From Acidobacteriota bacterium (GTDB taxonomy: Bacteria > Acidobacteriota > Vicinamibacteria > Vicinamibacterales > UBA2999), in contig JADZCY010000017.1 in the NCBI GenBank assembly GCA_020851325.1, positions 1-46,579 on the forward strand: 46,579 nucleotides of DNA. The letters run 5' to 3'. Under the pieces are notes generated by a model. That model had not been told where the DNA came from. It made no database searches and saw nothing but the letters and a program-made list of their open reading frames with translations. Position 1 is the first letter of the stretch; each line of letters starts with the position of its first letter. The translations under genes and the position numbers were made by a program. Below are positions 14,542 through 22,808 of the stretch, in pieces.

Positions 14542-16044
14542 GTGTCGAGTAACGAAGAAGCCCAGATCGCGCAACGGCGCGCCAACCTCGAGGCCATCAT
14601 GGCGCTCGGCTATGCGCCGTATCCGAATCGCTGCGCGACCACGCATTCGGTGACGGCGCTTGTCGACGCGCACGGCCAGAGTGAAGCGGCGGCCCTCGAG
14701 TCCTCGCGGGTGGACACCGTCGTCGCCGGCCGCATCATCAGCATCCGCAACTTCGGCAAGGCCTCGTTCTTCGTGCTGTCCGACGGCCGTTCACGCATTC
14801 AGGTGTACGTGCGGCAGGACTCGCTGCCCGAACGCGACTACGCGATGTCGCGCCTGCTGGACTTCGGCGATCAGATTGGTGTGTCCGGTCGCCTGTTCCG
14901 GACCAAGACCAATGAGTTGTCGGTGTGGGCGACGAGCCTGCAGTTTCTCGCCAAGTGCTTCATCCCGCTGCCCGAGAAGTGGCACGGCCTGCAGGACATC
15001 GAGATCCGCTACCGCCAGCGTTACCTCGACCTCGCGGTGAATCCGGACGTGCGGCGTGTGTTCGAGATTCGCAGCCGCACGGTGACCGCGGTGCGCGAGT
15101 TCCTCACCAGCCACGGCTTCCTCGAAGTCGAGACGCCGATGATGCAGCCGATTGCCGGCGGCGCGCTGGCGCGGCCGTTCGTGACGCATCACAACGCGCT
15201 CGACATGAAGCTGTTCCTGCGCATCGCGCCGGAGCTGTACCTGAAGCGGCTCACCGTCGGCGGCATCGAGCGCGTGTTCGAGATCAACCGCAACTTCCGC
15301 AACGAAGGCGTCTCGACACAGCACAATCCCGAGTTCACGATGCTCGAGTTCTACTGGGCCTACGTGGACTACCAGGAACTGATGCGGTTCACCGAGCAGT
15401 TGCTGTCGTTCGTCGCGCGCGCCGCTGTCGGCGCCGAGGTCGTGCCGTTCGGCGAGCATCAGATCGATCTGCAGGCGCCCTTCCGGCGACTGTCGCTGCG
15501 TCACGCGGCGGCGGAGGAAGCGTCGCGGCGGCTCGGTGTGGAGGTCACCGTCGAGGAACTGCGCAGCCTGGATTCGGCGCGTGCCATTGCCCGCAAGCTC
15601 GACATCGACGTCCAGCCGGGCGTGGGCGCCGGCAAGGTGGCCACGGCAATCTTCGAAGCACTGTGGGAAGAGCAGCTCATCCAGCCGACGTTCATCTACG
15701 ACTTCCCGACCGAGGTATCGCCGCTGTCGAAGCAGCGGCCTGACGATCCGGACACCGTGGAGCGATTCGAGCTCTACATCGGCGGCTTCGAAGTGGCCAA
15801 CGCCTTCAGCGAGCTGAACGATCCGGTGGAGCAGCGCCGCCGGTTCGAAGAACAGCTGGCGGATCGCGCCCGCGGCGACGACGAGGCGCATGCGATGGAC
15901 GAGGACTACGTGCGCGCGCTCGAGTACGGCATGCCGCCGGCCGGCGGCGAAGGCATCGGCATCGACCGCCTGGTGATGATCCTCTCCAACTCGCCGTCGA
16001 TCCGCGACGTCATTCTCTTCCCGTTGATGCGGCCGCGCGAGTGA
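14542..16044 (+). CDS. lysS: Lysine-tRNA ligase (class II)
   Basis: The GTG at 14542 follows GGAGGA at 14525-14530 and gives 500 residues, the usual size; the frame is open further upstream through the end of nusB in another phase but without family similarity. The N-terminal OB-fold anticodon domain (about 55-150) precedes the class II core: motif 2 around FEINRNFRNEGVSTQHNPEFTM (cited in pieces: NRNFRNEG, HNPEFTMLE) and motif 3 in GGEGIGIDRLVMIL. It charges tRNA-Lys with lysine. It is followed by lolC/lolD through a GTGA overlap. Confidence 0.96.
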   Translation: MSSNEEAQIAQRRANLEAIMALGYAPYPNRCATTHSVTALVDAHGQSEAAALESSRVDTVVAGRIISIRNFGKASFFVLSDGRSRIQVYVRQDSLPERDYAMSRLLDFGDQIGVSGRLFRTKTNELSVWATSLQFLAKCFIPLPEKWHGLQDIEIRYRQRYLDLAVNPDVRRVFEIRSRTVTAVREFLTSHGFLEVETPMMQPIAGGALARPFVTHHNALDMKLFLRIAPELYLKRLTVGGIERVFEINRNFRNEGVSTQHNPEFTMLEFYWAYVDYQELMRFTEQLLSFVARAAVGAEVVPFGEHQIDLQAPFRRLSLRHAAAEEASRRLGVEVTVEELRSLDSARAIARKLDIDVQPGVGAGKVATAIFEALWEEQLIQPTFIYDFPTEVSPLSKQRPDDPDTVERFELYIGGFEVANAFSELNDPVEQRRRFEEQLADRARGDDEAHAMDEDYVRALEYGMPPAGGEGIGIDRLVMILSNSPSIRDVILFPLMRPRE

Positions 16045-17270
16045 CCATGCCGTTCGAGCTGCAGATCGCGCTGCGCTACCTGCTGGCCAAGCGCCGGCAG
16101 GTGTTCATCTCGGTGATCTCGCTGGTCTCGACCATCGGCGTCACTGTCGGCGTGATGGCGCTGGTGATTGCGCTGGCGCTGATGACCGGCCTGCAGAACG
16201 AACTGCGCGATCGCATCCTCGGGTCCTCGGCGCACGTCTACGTGTTCAAGCCGAGCGGCATCACCGATTATCGCGCCGAGGTCGAGCGGCTGAAAGGCAT
16301 CGCGGGTGTCGCCGGCGCGGCGCCGGCGCTGATCGGCAAGGCGCTGGTCACCGGCGCACGTGGTGACGGCTTCATCACGGTGAAGGGCATCGACCCCGAC
16401 CTGGAAGCCACCGTCACCGACATCGGCCGGGCGATGACCGATGGCACCATCGCCGACCTGCGTGCCGCAGACGACGAGCACTTCGCCAGCATCCTCATCG
16501 GCCGGGATCTCAGCGGCAGCCTCGGGTCGTTCCTGGGCGACACCATCACGCTGGTCACGCCGCAAGGCTCCTTGTCGCCCATGGGCTTCATGCCTCGCCA
16601 GCGCCGCGTCACCATCGCCGGCACCTTCCGTCTCGGCCTGTTCGAGTTCGATCACTCGTATGGGTTCGTCGATCTCGAAACGGCCTATATCCTCACCGGG
16701 CAGCAGCAACCGGATCACATCGAGATCCGCGTCACCGACATCTACGACGCGCCGGCGATTGCCGATCGCATCCAGGACGAACTCGGTTCGGACTACGTCA
16801 CCTCGGACTGGTCCGACATGAACCAGTCGCTCTACTCGGCGCTGTGGCTCGAGAAGATTGCCATGGGCATCGGCATCGGCCTCATCGTCATGGTGGCGGC
16901 GCTCAACATCGTCGCCTCGCTGGTGCTGCTGGTGATGGAGAAGACGCGCGACATCGCCATCCTGAAGACGATGGGTGCTTCGTCGCGGAGCATCATGCTG
17001 ATCTTCCTGATGCAGGGCATGATCATCGGCATCGTCGGCACGATCACCGGCGCTACGCTCGGCGCCATCATCTCGACGATTCTCGATCGCTATCGCCTGA
17101 TCAGCATCCCGAGCGACGTCTACCAGGTGACGTACTTGCCGTTCAAGCTGCAGCCGTGGGATGCCGCGGTCGTCGTGATCGGCGCGGTGGTGGTGTGCTT
17201 TGTCGCGACGCTGTACCCGTCACGCCAGGCAGCGCGCCTCGATCCGGCGCAGGCCTTGAGGTTCGACTGA
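16041..17270 (+). CDS. lolC: Lipoprotein-releasing ABC transporter permease (LolC/LolE)
   Basis: This 409-residue permease begins at a GTG overlapping lysS (GTGA), or at the ATG two codons later. FELQIALRYLLAKRRQVFISVIS is the typical Lol N-terminus, followed by the first membrane helix, a large periplasmic domain (about 50-270) and three C-terminal helices with the coupling block EKTRDIAILKTMGAS. With LolD it extracts outer-membrane lipoproteins from the inner membrane. Only one permease gene is present here, so a homodimer or LolF-like arrangement is likely. Confidence 0.92.
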   Translation: MTMPFELQIALRYLLAKRRQVFISVISLVSTIGVTVGVMALVIALALMTGLQNELRDRILGSSAHVYVFKPSGITDYRAEVERLKGIAGVAGAAPALIGKALVTGARGDGFITVKGIDPDLEATVTDIGRAMTDGTIADLRAADDEHFASILIGRDLSGSLGSFLGDTITLVTPQGSLSPMGFMPRQRRVTIAGTFRLGLFEFDHSYGFVDLETAYILTGQQQPDHIEIRVTDIYDAPAIADRIQDELGSDYVTSDWSDMNQSLYSALWLEKIAMGIGIGLIVMVAALNIVASLVLLVMEKTRDIAILKTMGASSRSIMLIFLMQGMIIGIVGTITGATLGAIISTILDRYRLISIPSDVYQVTYLPFKLQPWDAAVVVIGAVVVCFVATLYPSRQAARLDPAQALRFD

Positions 17271-17272
17271 TC

Positions 17273-17953
17273 GTGGCGTTCGTCGAAGTCCGCGGCCTGT
17301 CGAAGTCGTACCCCGTCGCTGGGCGGCACCTGGAGATCCTGCGCGGACTCGATCTCGACGTCGAACGCGGCGAGATGGTGGCCGTGATGGGCGCGTCAGG
17401 CGTGGGGAAGAGCACGCTGCTGCACGTGCTGGGCGGGCTCGACCGCCCCGACGCCGGCCGCATCGTCGTTGGCGATCACGACGTGACGAGCATTGCGGCG
17501 GCGGACATGGTGGCGTTCCGCAATCGTCATGTCGGTTTCGTGTTCCAGTTCCATCACCTGCTGCCGGAGTTCTCGGCGCTCGAGAATGCCGAGATGCCGC
17601 TGCGCATCGCGCGGCAGACGTCGGCCCAGGCGCGACCGGCCGCGGAACGACTGCTGAAGCGCGTCGGGCTCGGCGACCGCCTCGATCACCGGCCGGGCAT
17701 GCTGTCCGGTGGCGAGCAGCAACGCGTCGCCGTGGCGCGCGCTTTGGTGACGCAGCCGGCGCTGCTGCTGGCCGACGAACCCACCGGTGCGCTCGACGAA
17801 GGCACGGCGGATCAACTGCACGAACTGCTGCGCGAGATGCATCACGAGTTCGGCCTCACGGCCATCATCGCCACGCACAACCCGCGCCTGGCCGAACGAT
17901 GCGATCGCATCCTGCGCCTCGAGTCCGGGCGGCTGTCGCCGGTTGGTGTCTGA
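17273..17953 (+). CDS. lolD: Lipoprotein-releasing system ATPase LolD
   Basis: A GTG 2 bp after the permease stop opens a 226-residue ABC ATPase. Walker A is GASGVGKST (Lys46), the Q-loop lies near [17 protein letters not shown] (a LolD hallmark), the signature is [15 protein letters not shown], Walker B is [12 protein letters not shown] and the H-loop is IIATHN. It powers lipoprotein release by the permease above. The gene ends a transcription block: a repeat and a strong hairpin fill the following spacer. Confidence 0.95.
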   Translation: MAFVEVRGLSKSYPVAGRHLEILRGLDLDVERGEMVAVMGASGVGKSTLLHVLGGLDRPDAGRIVVGDHDVTSIAAADMVAFRNRHVGFVFQFHHLLPEFSALENAEMPLRIARQTSAQARPAAERLLKRVGLGDRLDHRPGMLSGGEQQRVAVARALVTQPALLLADEPTGALDEGTADQLHELLREMHHEFGLTAIIATHNPRLAERCDRILRLESGRLSPVGV

Positions 17954-17957
17954 CGAG

Positions 17958-17984
17958 ACACGAAGTACACGAGGATCACGAAGA
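17958..17984. repeat. Degenerate 9-bp tandem repeat
   Basis: Three units with nine-base period, ACACGAAGT, ACACGAGGA, TCACGAAGA, begin 5 bp after the lolD stop. A fourth, weaker unit may follow. The core is CACGARG. Confidence 0.6.
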
Positions 17985-18030
17985 CGCACGCGCGGCGAAG
18001 GAAAGAGCCTGGATGGCTCGAGGCTTGGAA

Positions 18031-18065
18031 GGCTTGGACGCGCCTCGGGCCTGCGCGTCCAAGCC
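18031..18065. terminator. Strong hairpin between convergent genes (possible bidirectional terminator)
   Basis: GGCTTGGACGCG at 18031-18042 is the exact reverse complement of CGCGTCCAAGCC at 18054-18065. One more C-G pair (18043/18053) makes 13 perfect pairs around a nine-base loop. It sits in the 128-bp spacer between the convergent lolD and dehydrogenase genes. There is no T-tract on either side, so it may be a dispersed palindromic repeat rather than a classical terminator. Confidence 0.5.
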
Positions 18066-18081
18066 GGCGGCGGAGCGGGAC

Positions 18082-18963
18082 CTACAAGCCGGCGAGCTTG
18101 AAGATGATGTCGCCGATGGCGGAGTAGTCGTCTTCGCCGTGTCCCTGTGACACCTGCGTCTGCACGAGCTGCGCGACCACAGCGGACGCAGGCGCCGGCA
18201 CGCCGGCCTCGGCAAGTGCCGCCAGCGCGATGCCGAAATCCTTCCTGAACAACTTGCCCTTGAACCCCGGCTTGTAATTACCGGTGATCATGCGCTCGCC
18301 GTGCACCTCCAGCACGCGGCTCTGCGCGAAGCCGCCCATCAGCGCCGCGCGCACCTTCATCGGATCGACGCCGTTCTTCCGCGCCAGGGCGATCGCTTCG
18401 GCGACCACCGACATCGTGCCGCCGAGGACGATCTGGTTGCAGGCCTTGCAGATCTGTCCGGCGCCGGACTCGCCGACGTGGACGATGCGCTCCGGTTTGC
18501 CCATGACCGACAGCACCGGCGTGACTTCCGCGAGCGCCGCCGCGTCGCCGCCCACCATGAAAGTGAGCGTGCCGTCGATGGCGCCAATCTCGCCGCCGCT
18601 GACGGGCCCGTCGAGGAACGTCCCGCCGTGCGCGGCGGTGGCCTCGGCCAGTCGCCGTGCCGTCGCCGGCGCAATCGTGGACGAGTCGACGATCACCGTG
18701 CCCGGTTGCATGGTGGAGAACACGCCACGCTCGCCTTCGAGTACCGAGGCGACATCAGGGCCATCCGGCAGCATCGTGATGATCACGCGCGCCTGTCGTG
18801 CGACATCGGCAGGGGATTCGGCGGCGACGGCGCCGGCCGCCACCAACGCGTCCACCGGCGGACGGCTGCGGCTGTGCACGATGACGGGGAAGCCGTGCTT
18901 GCGAAGGTTGAGCGCCATGGGCTTGCCCATGAGGCCGAGGCCGATGAATCCAACGGTGATCAT
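18082..18963 (-). CDS. Beta-hydroxyacid dehydrogenase (tartronate-semialdehyde reductase / 3-hydroxyisobutyrate dehydrogenase type)
   Basis: This 293-residue NAD(P)-dependent enzyme has the Rossmann signature FIGLGLMGKPMALNL at 5-20, the substrate-binding DGPVSGG at 118-124, and the catalytic Lys173 in GAGQICKACNQ. Family members interconvert tartronate semialdehyde and glycerate, or 3-hydroxyisobutyrate and methylmalonate semialdehyde. The second would connect to valine breakdown and the acyl-CoA genes in this window, but sequence alone does not decide. It diverges from the serine hydrolase gene. A TTGCAA-N15-GATAGT promoter candidate lies just upstream. Confidence 0.9.
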   Translation of the reverse strand: MITVGFIGLGLMGKPMALNLRKHGFPVIVHSRSRPPVDALVAAGAVAAESPADVARQARVIITMLPDGPDVASVLEGERGVFSTMQPGTVIVDSSTIAPATARRLAEATAAHGGTFLDGPVSGGEIGAIDGTLTFMVGGDAAALAEVTPVLSVMGKPERIVHVGESGAGQICKACNQIVLGGTMSVVAEAIALARKNGVDPMKVRAALMGGFAQSRVLEVHGERMITGNYKPGFKGKLFRKDFGIALAALAEAGVPAPASAVVAQLVQTQVSQGHGEDDYSAIGDIIFKLAGL

Positions 18964-18971
18964 GCCGAGAC

Positions 18972-18998
18972 ACTATCGCGGCTGCAGATCCGTTGCAA
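18972..18998 (-). promoter_or_regulatory. Candidate promoter for the beta-hydroxyacid dehydrogenase gene
   Basis: On the minus strand, TTGCAA (18998-18993) and GATAGT (18977-18972) are 15 bp apart, and the -10 ends 8 bp before the ATG. The leader would be almost absent. Confidence 0.35.
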
Positions 18999-19014
18999 CG
19001 TGCCACAATCCCGC

Positions 19015-20229
19015 ATGCTCAAGGCGCTGCTGGCGATGGCGGGCGTGATGACACTGGCGATGGCGCTTCATGACGGACTCCGCGCGCAGGCACCAGCCCC
19101 GCGCGCCGACATGCCGCCCGTGGATCCGGTGCGTGCCAACCTCGACCCCGAGCGTCTGACGGCGGCCACCGCGCTGCTGCGGCGTTTCGTCGACGAAGGC
19201 ACCGTTGCCGGGGCCGTCGCGGCCGTGTCCAGACGCGGCACGCTCGGTTATTTCGAAGCCGTTGGCGTACAGGATCTCGCCACGCGCACGCCGATGCGCG
19301 CCGACACGCTGTTCCGCATCTACTCGATGACCAAACCCATCACGGCCGTGGCGGTGATGATGCTGCACGAGCGCGGCGCGTTCCGCCTGGACGACCCGGT
19401 GCAGCAGTACCTGCCGCAGTTCGCGGACGTGCGCGTCAGCGAAGGCGAAACGCTGCGGGCTCCGTCGCGGCCGATCACCGTGCGCGACCTGCTGTTGCAC
19501 ACCTCAGGACTGAGCCATCGCACCTCGGAGCTGTATCGCACGCGGGCGGTACGCTCGCGCGCCGACACGCTGCCGCAGTTCATCACCAAGATCGTCCAGG
19601 CGCCGTTGATGGAGGATCCGGGCACGCGCTTTCGGTACAGCGAAGCCACCACCGTGCTCGGCCGTCTGATCGAGGTGTGGACGAAGCAGCCCTTCGACGC
19701 GTTCCTGTCGCGTGAGGTGCTCACGCCGCTGAAGATGTCCGCCACACGGTTCTGGGTGCCGGCGGACGCGCGCGCGAGGCTGGCCACGGTCTACACGAAT
19801 GCCGCCGGCGGGCTCGAGCCGGTGGAAATCGAAACCGTGCCGTTCACCGAACGACCGGCTTTGCTCGAGGGCGCGGTCGGCCTGGTGTCCACCGTGCCCG
19901 ACTTCCTGCGCTTCGCGCAGATGCTGCTGAACGGCGGCGAACTCGACGGCGTGCGCCTGCTGAAAGCGGAGACCGCGCGCGAGATCGTGCAGAACGGCCT
20001 GACGCCCGCGCAACTCGCCACACGCGGCGGTGGCATGGGCTGGGGCCTGGCGAATGTGTCCGTCGTGCCCGCGGGTGGCGAATATGGCTGGGATGGCACC
20101 GCCGGCACGATCTTCTGGAACGATCCCGTCAGCGGAACGGCGATCGTCCTGATGACCCAGAGTTCACCGGCCAACCCGGGTCGCATTCGCGAGGGATTCA
20201 AGGCCGCGGTGCAGGCCGCGGTCCGCTGA
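19015..20229 (+). CDS. Serine hydrolase of the beta-lactamase (class C / esterase EstB) family
   Basis: Starting at the ATG at 19015, the 404-residue product has a signal peptide (MLKALLAMAGVMTLAMAL, cleavage near RAQA). The active-site blocks are SMTK (Ser104, Lys107) and Tyr208 in RYSEATTVLG; here Tyr is followed by Ser-Glu rather than the Ser-Asn of true class C beta-lactamases. The C-terminal WDGTAGTIFW replaces the usual KTG with a WxGTAGT form. These traits point to an esterase or peptidase of the family rather than an antibiotic resistance enzyme. It is probably periplasmic. Substrate unknown. Confidence 0.88.
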   Translation: MLKALLAMAGVMTLAMALHDGLRAQAPAPRADMPPVDPVRANLDPERLTAATALLRRFVDEGTVAGAVAAVSRRGTLGYFEAVGVQDLATRTPMRADTLFRIYSMTKPITAVAVMMLHERGAFRLDDPVQQYLPQFADVRVSEGETLRAPSRPITVRDLLLHTSGLSHRTSELYRTRAVRSRADTLPQFITKIVQAPLMEDPGTRFRYSEATTVLGRLIEVWTKQPFDAFLSREVLTPLKMSATRFWVPADARARLATVYTNAAGGLEPVEIETVPFTERPALLEGAVGLVSTVPDFLRFAQMLLNGGELDGVRLLKAETAREIVQNGLTPAQLATRGGGMGWGLANVSVVPAGGEYGWDGTAGTIFWNDPVSGTAIVLMTQSSPANPGRIREGFKAAVQAAVR

Positions 20230-20311
20230 CGCCGCTGATCCAATTCTCCGAAGTCCCGCTCAATCTTCAACTTACGGCAAGTGTGGTGGTCGGGAGCGAG
20301 CAGCGGTGCCG

Positions 20312-20317
20312 TATAAT
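20312..20317 (+). promoter_or_regulatory. Consensus -10 box of clpC
   Basis: A perfect TATAAT ends 26 bp before the clpC ATG. The matching -35 position (about 20289-20294, GTCGGG) is poor, so an activator or another sigma factor may be involved. No CIRCE or HAIR-type heat-shock operator was recognised in the 114-bp spacer. Confidence 0.55.
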
Positions 20318-20343
20318 GCGGTGAAAGGGGGCTGCGGCGTCGG

Positions 20344-22788
20344 ATGTTCGAACGCTACACCGAACGAGCACGGCGAGTGCTTTTCTTCGCCAGGTACGAA
20401 GCGAGCCAGCTCGGGAGCATTTCCATTGAAACCGAGCACCTGCTGCTCGGCCTGATTCGCGAAGGCAAGGGCCTCACCAGCCGCATCTTCGCGCGCTCCC
20501 ACCTGTCCCTCGAAAGCATCCGCAAGGACATCGAAGGCCGTACGGTCTTCCGGGAAAAGGTGTCCACCTCCGTCGAAATCCCCTTCAGCGCCGAAACCAA
20601 GCGCGTGCTGCAGTACGCCGCCGAAGAAGCGGACCGCCTGCTGCACAACTACATCGGCACCGAACACCTGCTCCTCGGCATCCTCCGTGAAGAGCGCTCC
20701 GTCGCCGCCTCCATCCTCATGGAGAAGGGCATGCGCCTGCACCAGGTCCGCGAGGACATCGTCCAGCTGCTCAACGAAAAGACGACGTTGACGCGGGTGA
20801 AGGAGACGCCGCTGCTGGCCGAGTTCAGCCGCGACCTCACCGAGACGGCGATGAAGAACCAGCTCGATCCGCTGGTGGGCCGCGACTACGAGATCGAACG
20901 TGTGCAGCAGGTGCTCTGCCGCCGGACGAAGAACAACGCCGTGCTGATCGGCGAGCCCGGCGTCGGCAAGACGGCGATTGTCGAAGGCCTGGCGCAGAAG
21001 ATCGTCTACGGCGACGTGCCGCACTTCCTCGCCGACAAGCGCCTGCTGGCGCTCGACATCTCGCTCATCGTCGCCGGGACGAAGTATCGCGGTCAGTTCG
21101 AAGAACGCCTCAAGGCGATCATGAAGGAACTGACCGAGAACCCGAACATCATCGTCTTCATCGACGAGCTGCACACGCTGGTCGGTGCGGGCTCGGCGGA
21201 AGGCTCGCTCGACGCCGCCAACATCCTGAAACCGGCGCTGTCGCGCGGCGAGATCCGCTGCATCGGGGCGACGACCCCGGCCGAGTATCGCAAATACATC
21301 GAGAAGGACCGCTCGCTCGAGCGCCGCTTCCAGGCGATCAAGGTCGATCCGCCGTCGGAAAGCGAAACGATCCAGATCCTGATGGGGATCAAGGATCGCT
21401 ACGAGCAGTTCCACCACGTCGAGTACACGCGCGAGGCGATCGAGGCCGCGGTGTACCAGTCCAGCCGCTACATCACGGATCGCTTCCTGCCCGACAAGGC
21501 CATCGATCTGGTGGACGAAGCCGGCGCCCGCGCCAAGCTGCGCGAGGCGGGCTACAGCGAGGAGTTCGGCGAGATCAACAAGAGCATCCGCGTCGCCGTC
21601 GAGCAGATGGAAAGCGCGGTGTCGCAGAAGGAATTCGACAAGGCGCAGTTCTATCGCGAGCAGGAGCAGAACGCGCGCGAGAACCTGCAACTGGTGCGCG
21701 AGAAGTTCGACGTGCGCTCCAGTGCCCGCCGCGTCGTGGTGTCGCGGGCCGAGATCGACGAAGTGGTGTCGAAGTGGACCGGCGTGCCGCTGGCGTCGAT
21801 CAACCAGGACGAGAGCGACAAGCTGCTGCGGATGGAGGCGGAACTGCACCGCCGCGTCATCAGCCAGGAGCGCGCCATCTCCGCGGTGTCGCGCGCCATC
21901 CGCCGTTCACGCGCCGGCCTCAAGAACCCGAACCGCCCGGTCGGCAGCTTCATGTTCCTCGGCCCCACCGGCGTCGGTAAGACCGAACTGGCACGGGCGC
22001 TGGCGCAGTTCCTCTTCGGCAGCGAAGCGGCGCTCATCCGCTTCGACATGTCCGAGTACATGGAAAAGCACTCGGTGTCGAAGCTGATCGGCTCGCCGCC
22101 GGGCTACGTCGGTCACGAAGAGGGCGGTCAGCTCACCGAGAAGGTGAAGCGCAATCCGTACTCGGTGGTGCTGCTCGACGAAATCGAGAAGGCGCATCCC
22201 GACATCTTCAACATCCTGCTGCAGGTGTTCGAAGACGGCCACCTCACCGACGGCCTCGGCAACCGCGTCAACTTCAAGAACGCCATCCTGATCATGACGT
22301 CGAACATCGGCGCCCGCTTCATCCAGAAGAAGGCGTCGATGGGCTTCCAGACCGACACCGCCGATCAGCAGAAGGGCGTGCAGGAGATGGTGCTCGGCGA
22401 GGTCAAGCGCACCTTCAACCCCGAGTTCATCAACCGCGTCGACGAACTGATCGTCTTCGAGGCGCTCACCGACGAGGACCTGCGGCAGATCCTGTCGTTG
22501 CTGGTCGAGCAGCTCAACGTCAACCTGCTCGACCGCAAGATGAAGGTCATCCTGTCGCCCGAGGTCAGCGACTGGATCATCGAGGTGACCTGCAAGGACC
22601 GGTCGTACGGCGCGCGGCCGCTGCGCCGCGCCATCCAGCGCTACGTCGAGGATCCACTGGCCGAGGAGCTCATCCGCGGTCACCTGCAGGGTGGCGAGAT
22701 CGAGGTCTACCTGGAGGCCGGCCAGCTGACCTACCGGCCGGCGGGTGCCCCCGTCGCCGCCGGCCGTCGACTGACGGCCAACGTCTGA
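20344..22788 (+). CDS. clpC: ATP-dependent Clp protease ATPase subunit ClpC
   Basis: This 814-residue AAA+ unfoldase is ClpC-like. Residues 1-145 are two Clp-N repeats, the first AAA module has Walker A GEPGVGKT at 203-210, and a UVR-type coiled segment around [17 protein letters not shown] separates it from the second module (Walker A GPTGVGKT from 540, Walker [12 protein letters not shown]). The short middle segment and UVR motif distinguish it from the disaggregase ClpB. It unfolds proteins for ClpP, which is not in this window. It is monocistronic-looking, with its own TATAAT promoter. Confidence 0.94.
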   Translation: MFERYTERARRVLFFARYEASQLGSISIETEHLLLGLIREGKGLTSRIFARSHLSLESIRKDIEGRTVFREKVSTSVEIPFSAETKRVLQYAAEEADRLLHNYIGTEHLLLGILREERSVAASILMEKGMRLHQVREDIVQLLNEKTTLTRVKETPLLAEFSRDLTETAMKNQLDPLVGRDYEIERVQQVLCRRTKNNAVLIGEPGVGKTAIVEGLAQKIVYGDVPHFLADKRLLALDISLIVAGTKYRGQFEERLKAIMKELTENPNIIVFIDELHTLVGAGSAEGSLDAANILKPALSRGEIRCIGATTPAEYRKYIEKDRSLERRFQAIKVDPPSESETIQILMGIKDRYEQFHHVEYTREAIEAAVYQSSRYITDRFLPDKAIDLVDEAGARAKLREAGYSEEFGEINKSIRVAVEQMESAVSQKEFDKAQFYREQEQNARENLQLVREKFDVRSSARRVVVSRAEIDEVVSKWTGVPLASINQDESDKLLRMEAELHRRVISQERAISAVSRAIRRSRAGLKNPNRPVGSFMFLGPTGVGKTELARALAQFLFGSEAALIRFDMSEYMEKHSVSKLIGSPPGYVGHEEGGQLTEKVKRNPYSVVLLDEIEKAHPDIFNILLQVFEDGHLTDGLGNRVNFKNAILIMTSNIGARFIQKKASMGFQTDTADQQKGVQEMVLGEVKRTFNPEFINRVDELIVFEALTDEDLRQILSLLVEQLNVNLLDRKMKVILSPEVSDWIIEVTCKDRSYGARPLRRAIQRYVEDPLAEELIRGHLQGGEIEVYLEAGQLTYRPAGAPVAAGRRLTANV

Positions 22789-22795
22789 ATGACGG

Positions 22796-22801
22796 TACAA
22801 T
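22796..22801 (+). promoter_or_regulatory. Candidate -10 element for bamA
   Basis: TACAAT overlaps the end of the clpC/bamA spacer and ends 7 bp before the TTG at 22809. Transcription from it would begin at or next to that codon. The -35 is not evident. Confidence 0.35.
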
Positions 22802-22808
22802 CTCTGGT

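Noticed and set aside
19015-20229. Antibiotic-resistance beta-lactamase
   Set aside because: SMTK is present but the Tyr-Ser-Asn and KTG motifs of true class C enzymes are replaced; an esterase or peptidase is more likely.
20272-21849. 525-codon minus-strand frame opposite clpC
   Set aside because: Composition typical of antisense reading in high-GC DNA; clpC keeps every AAA motif on the plus strand.
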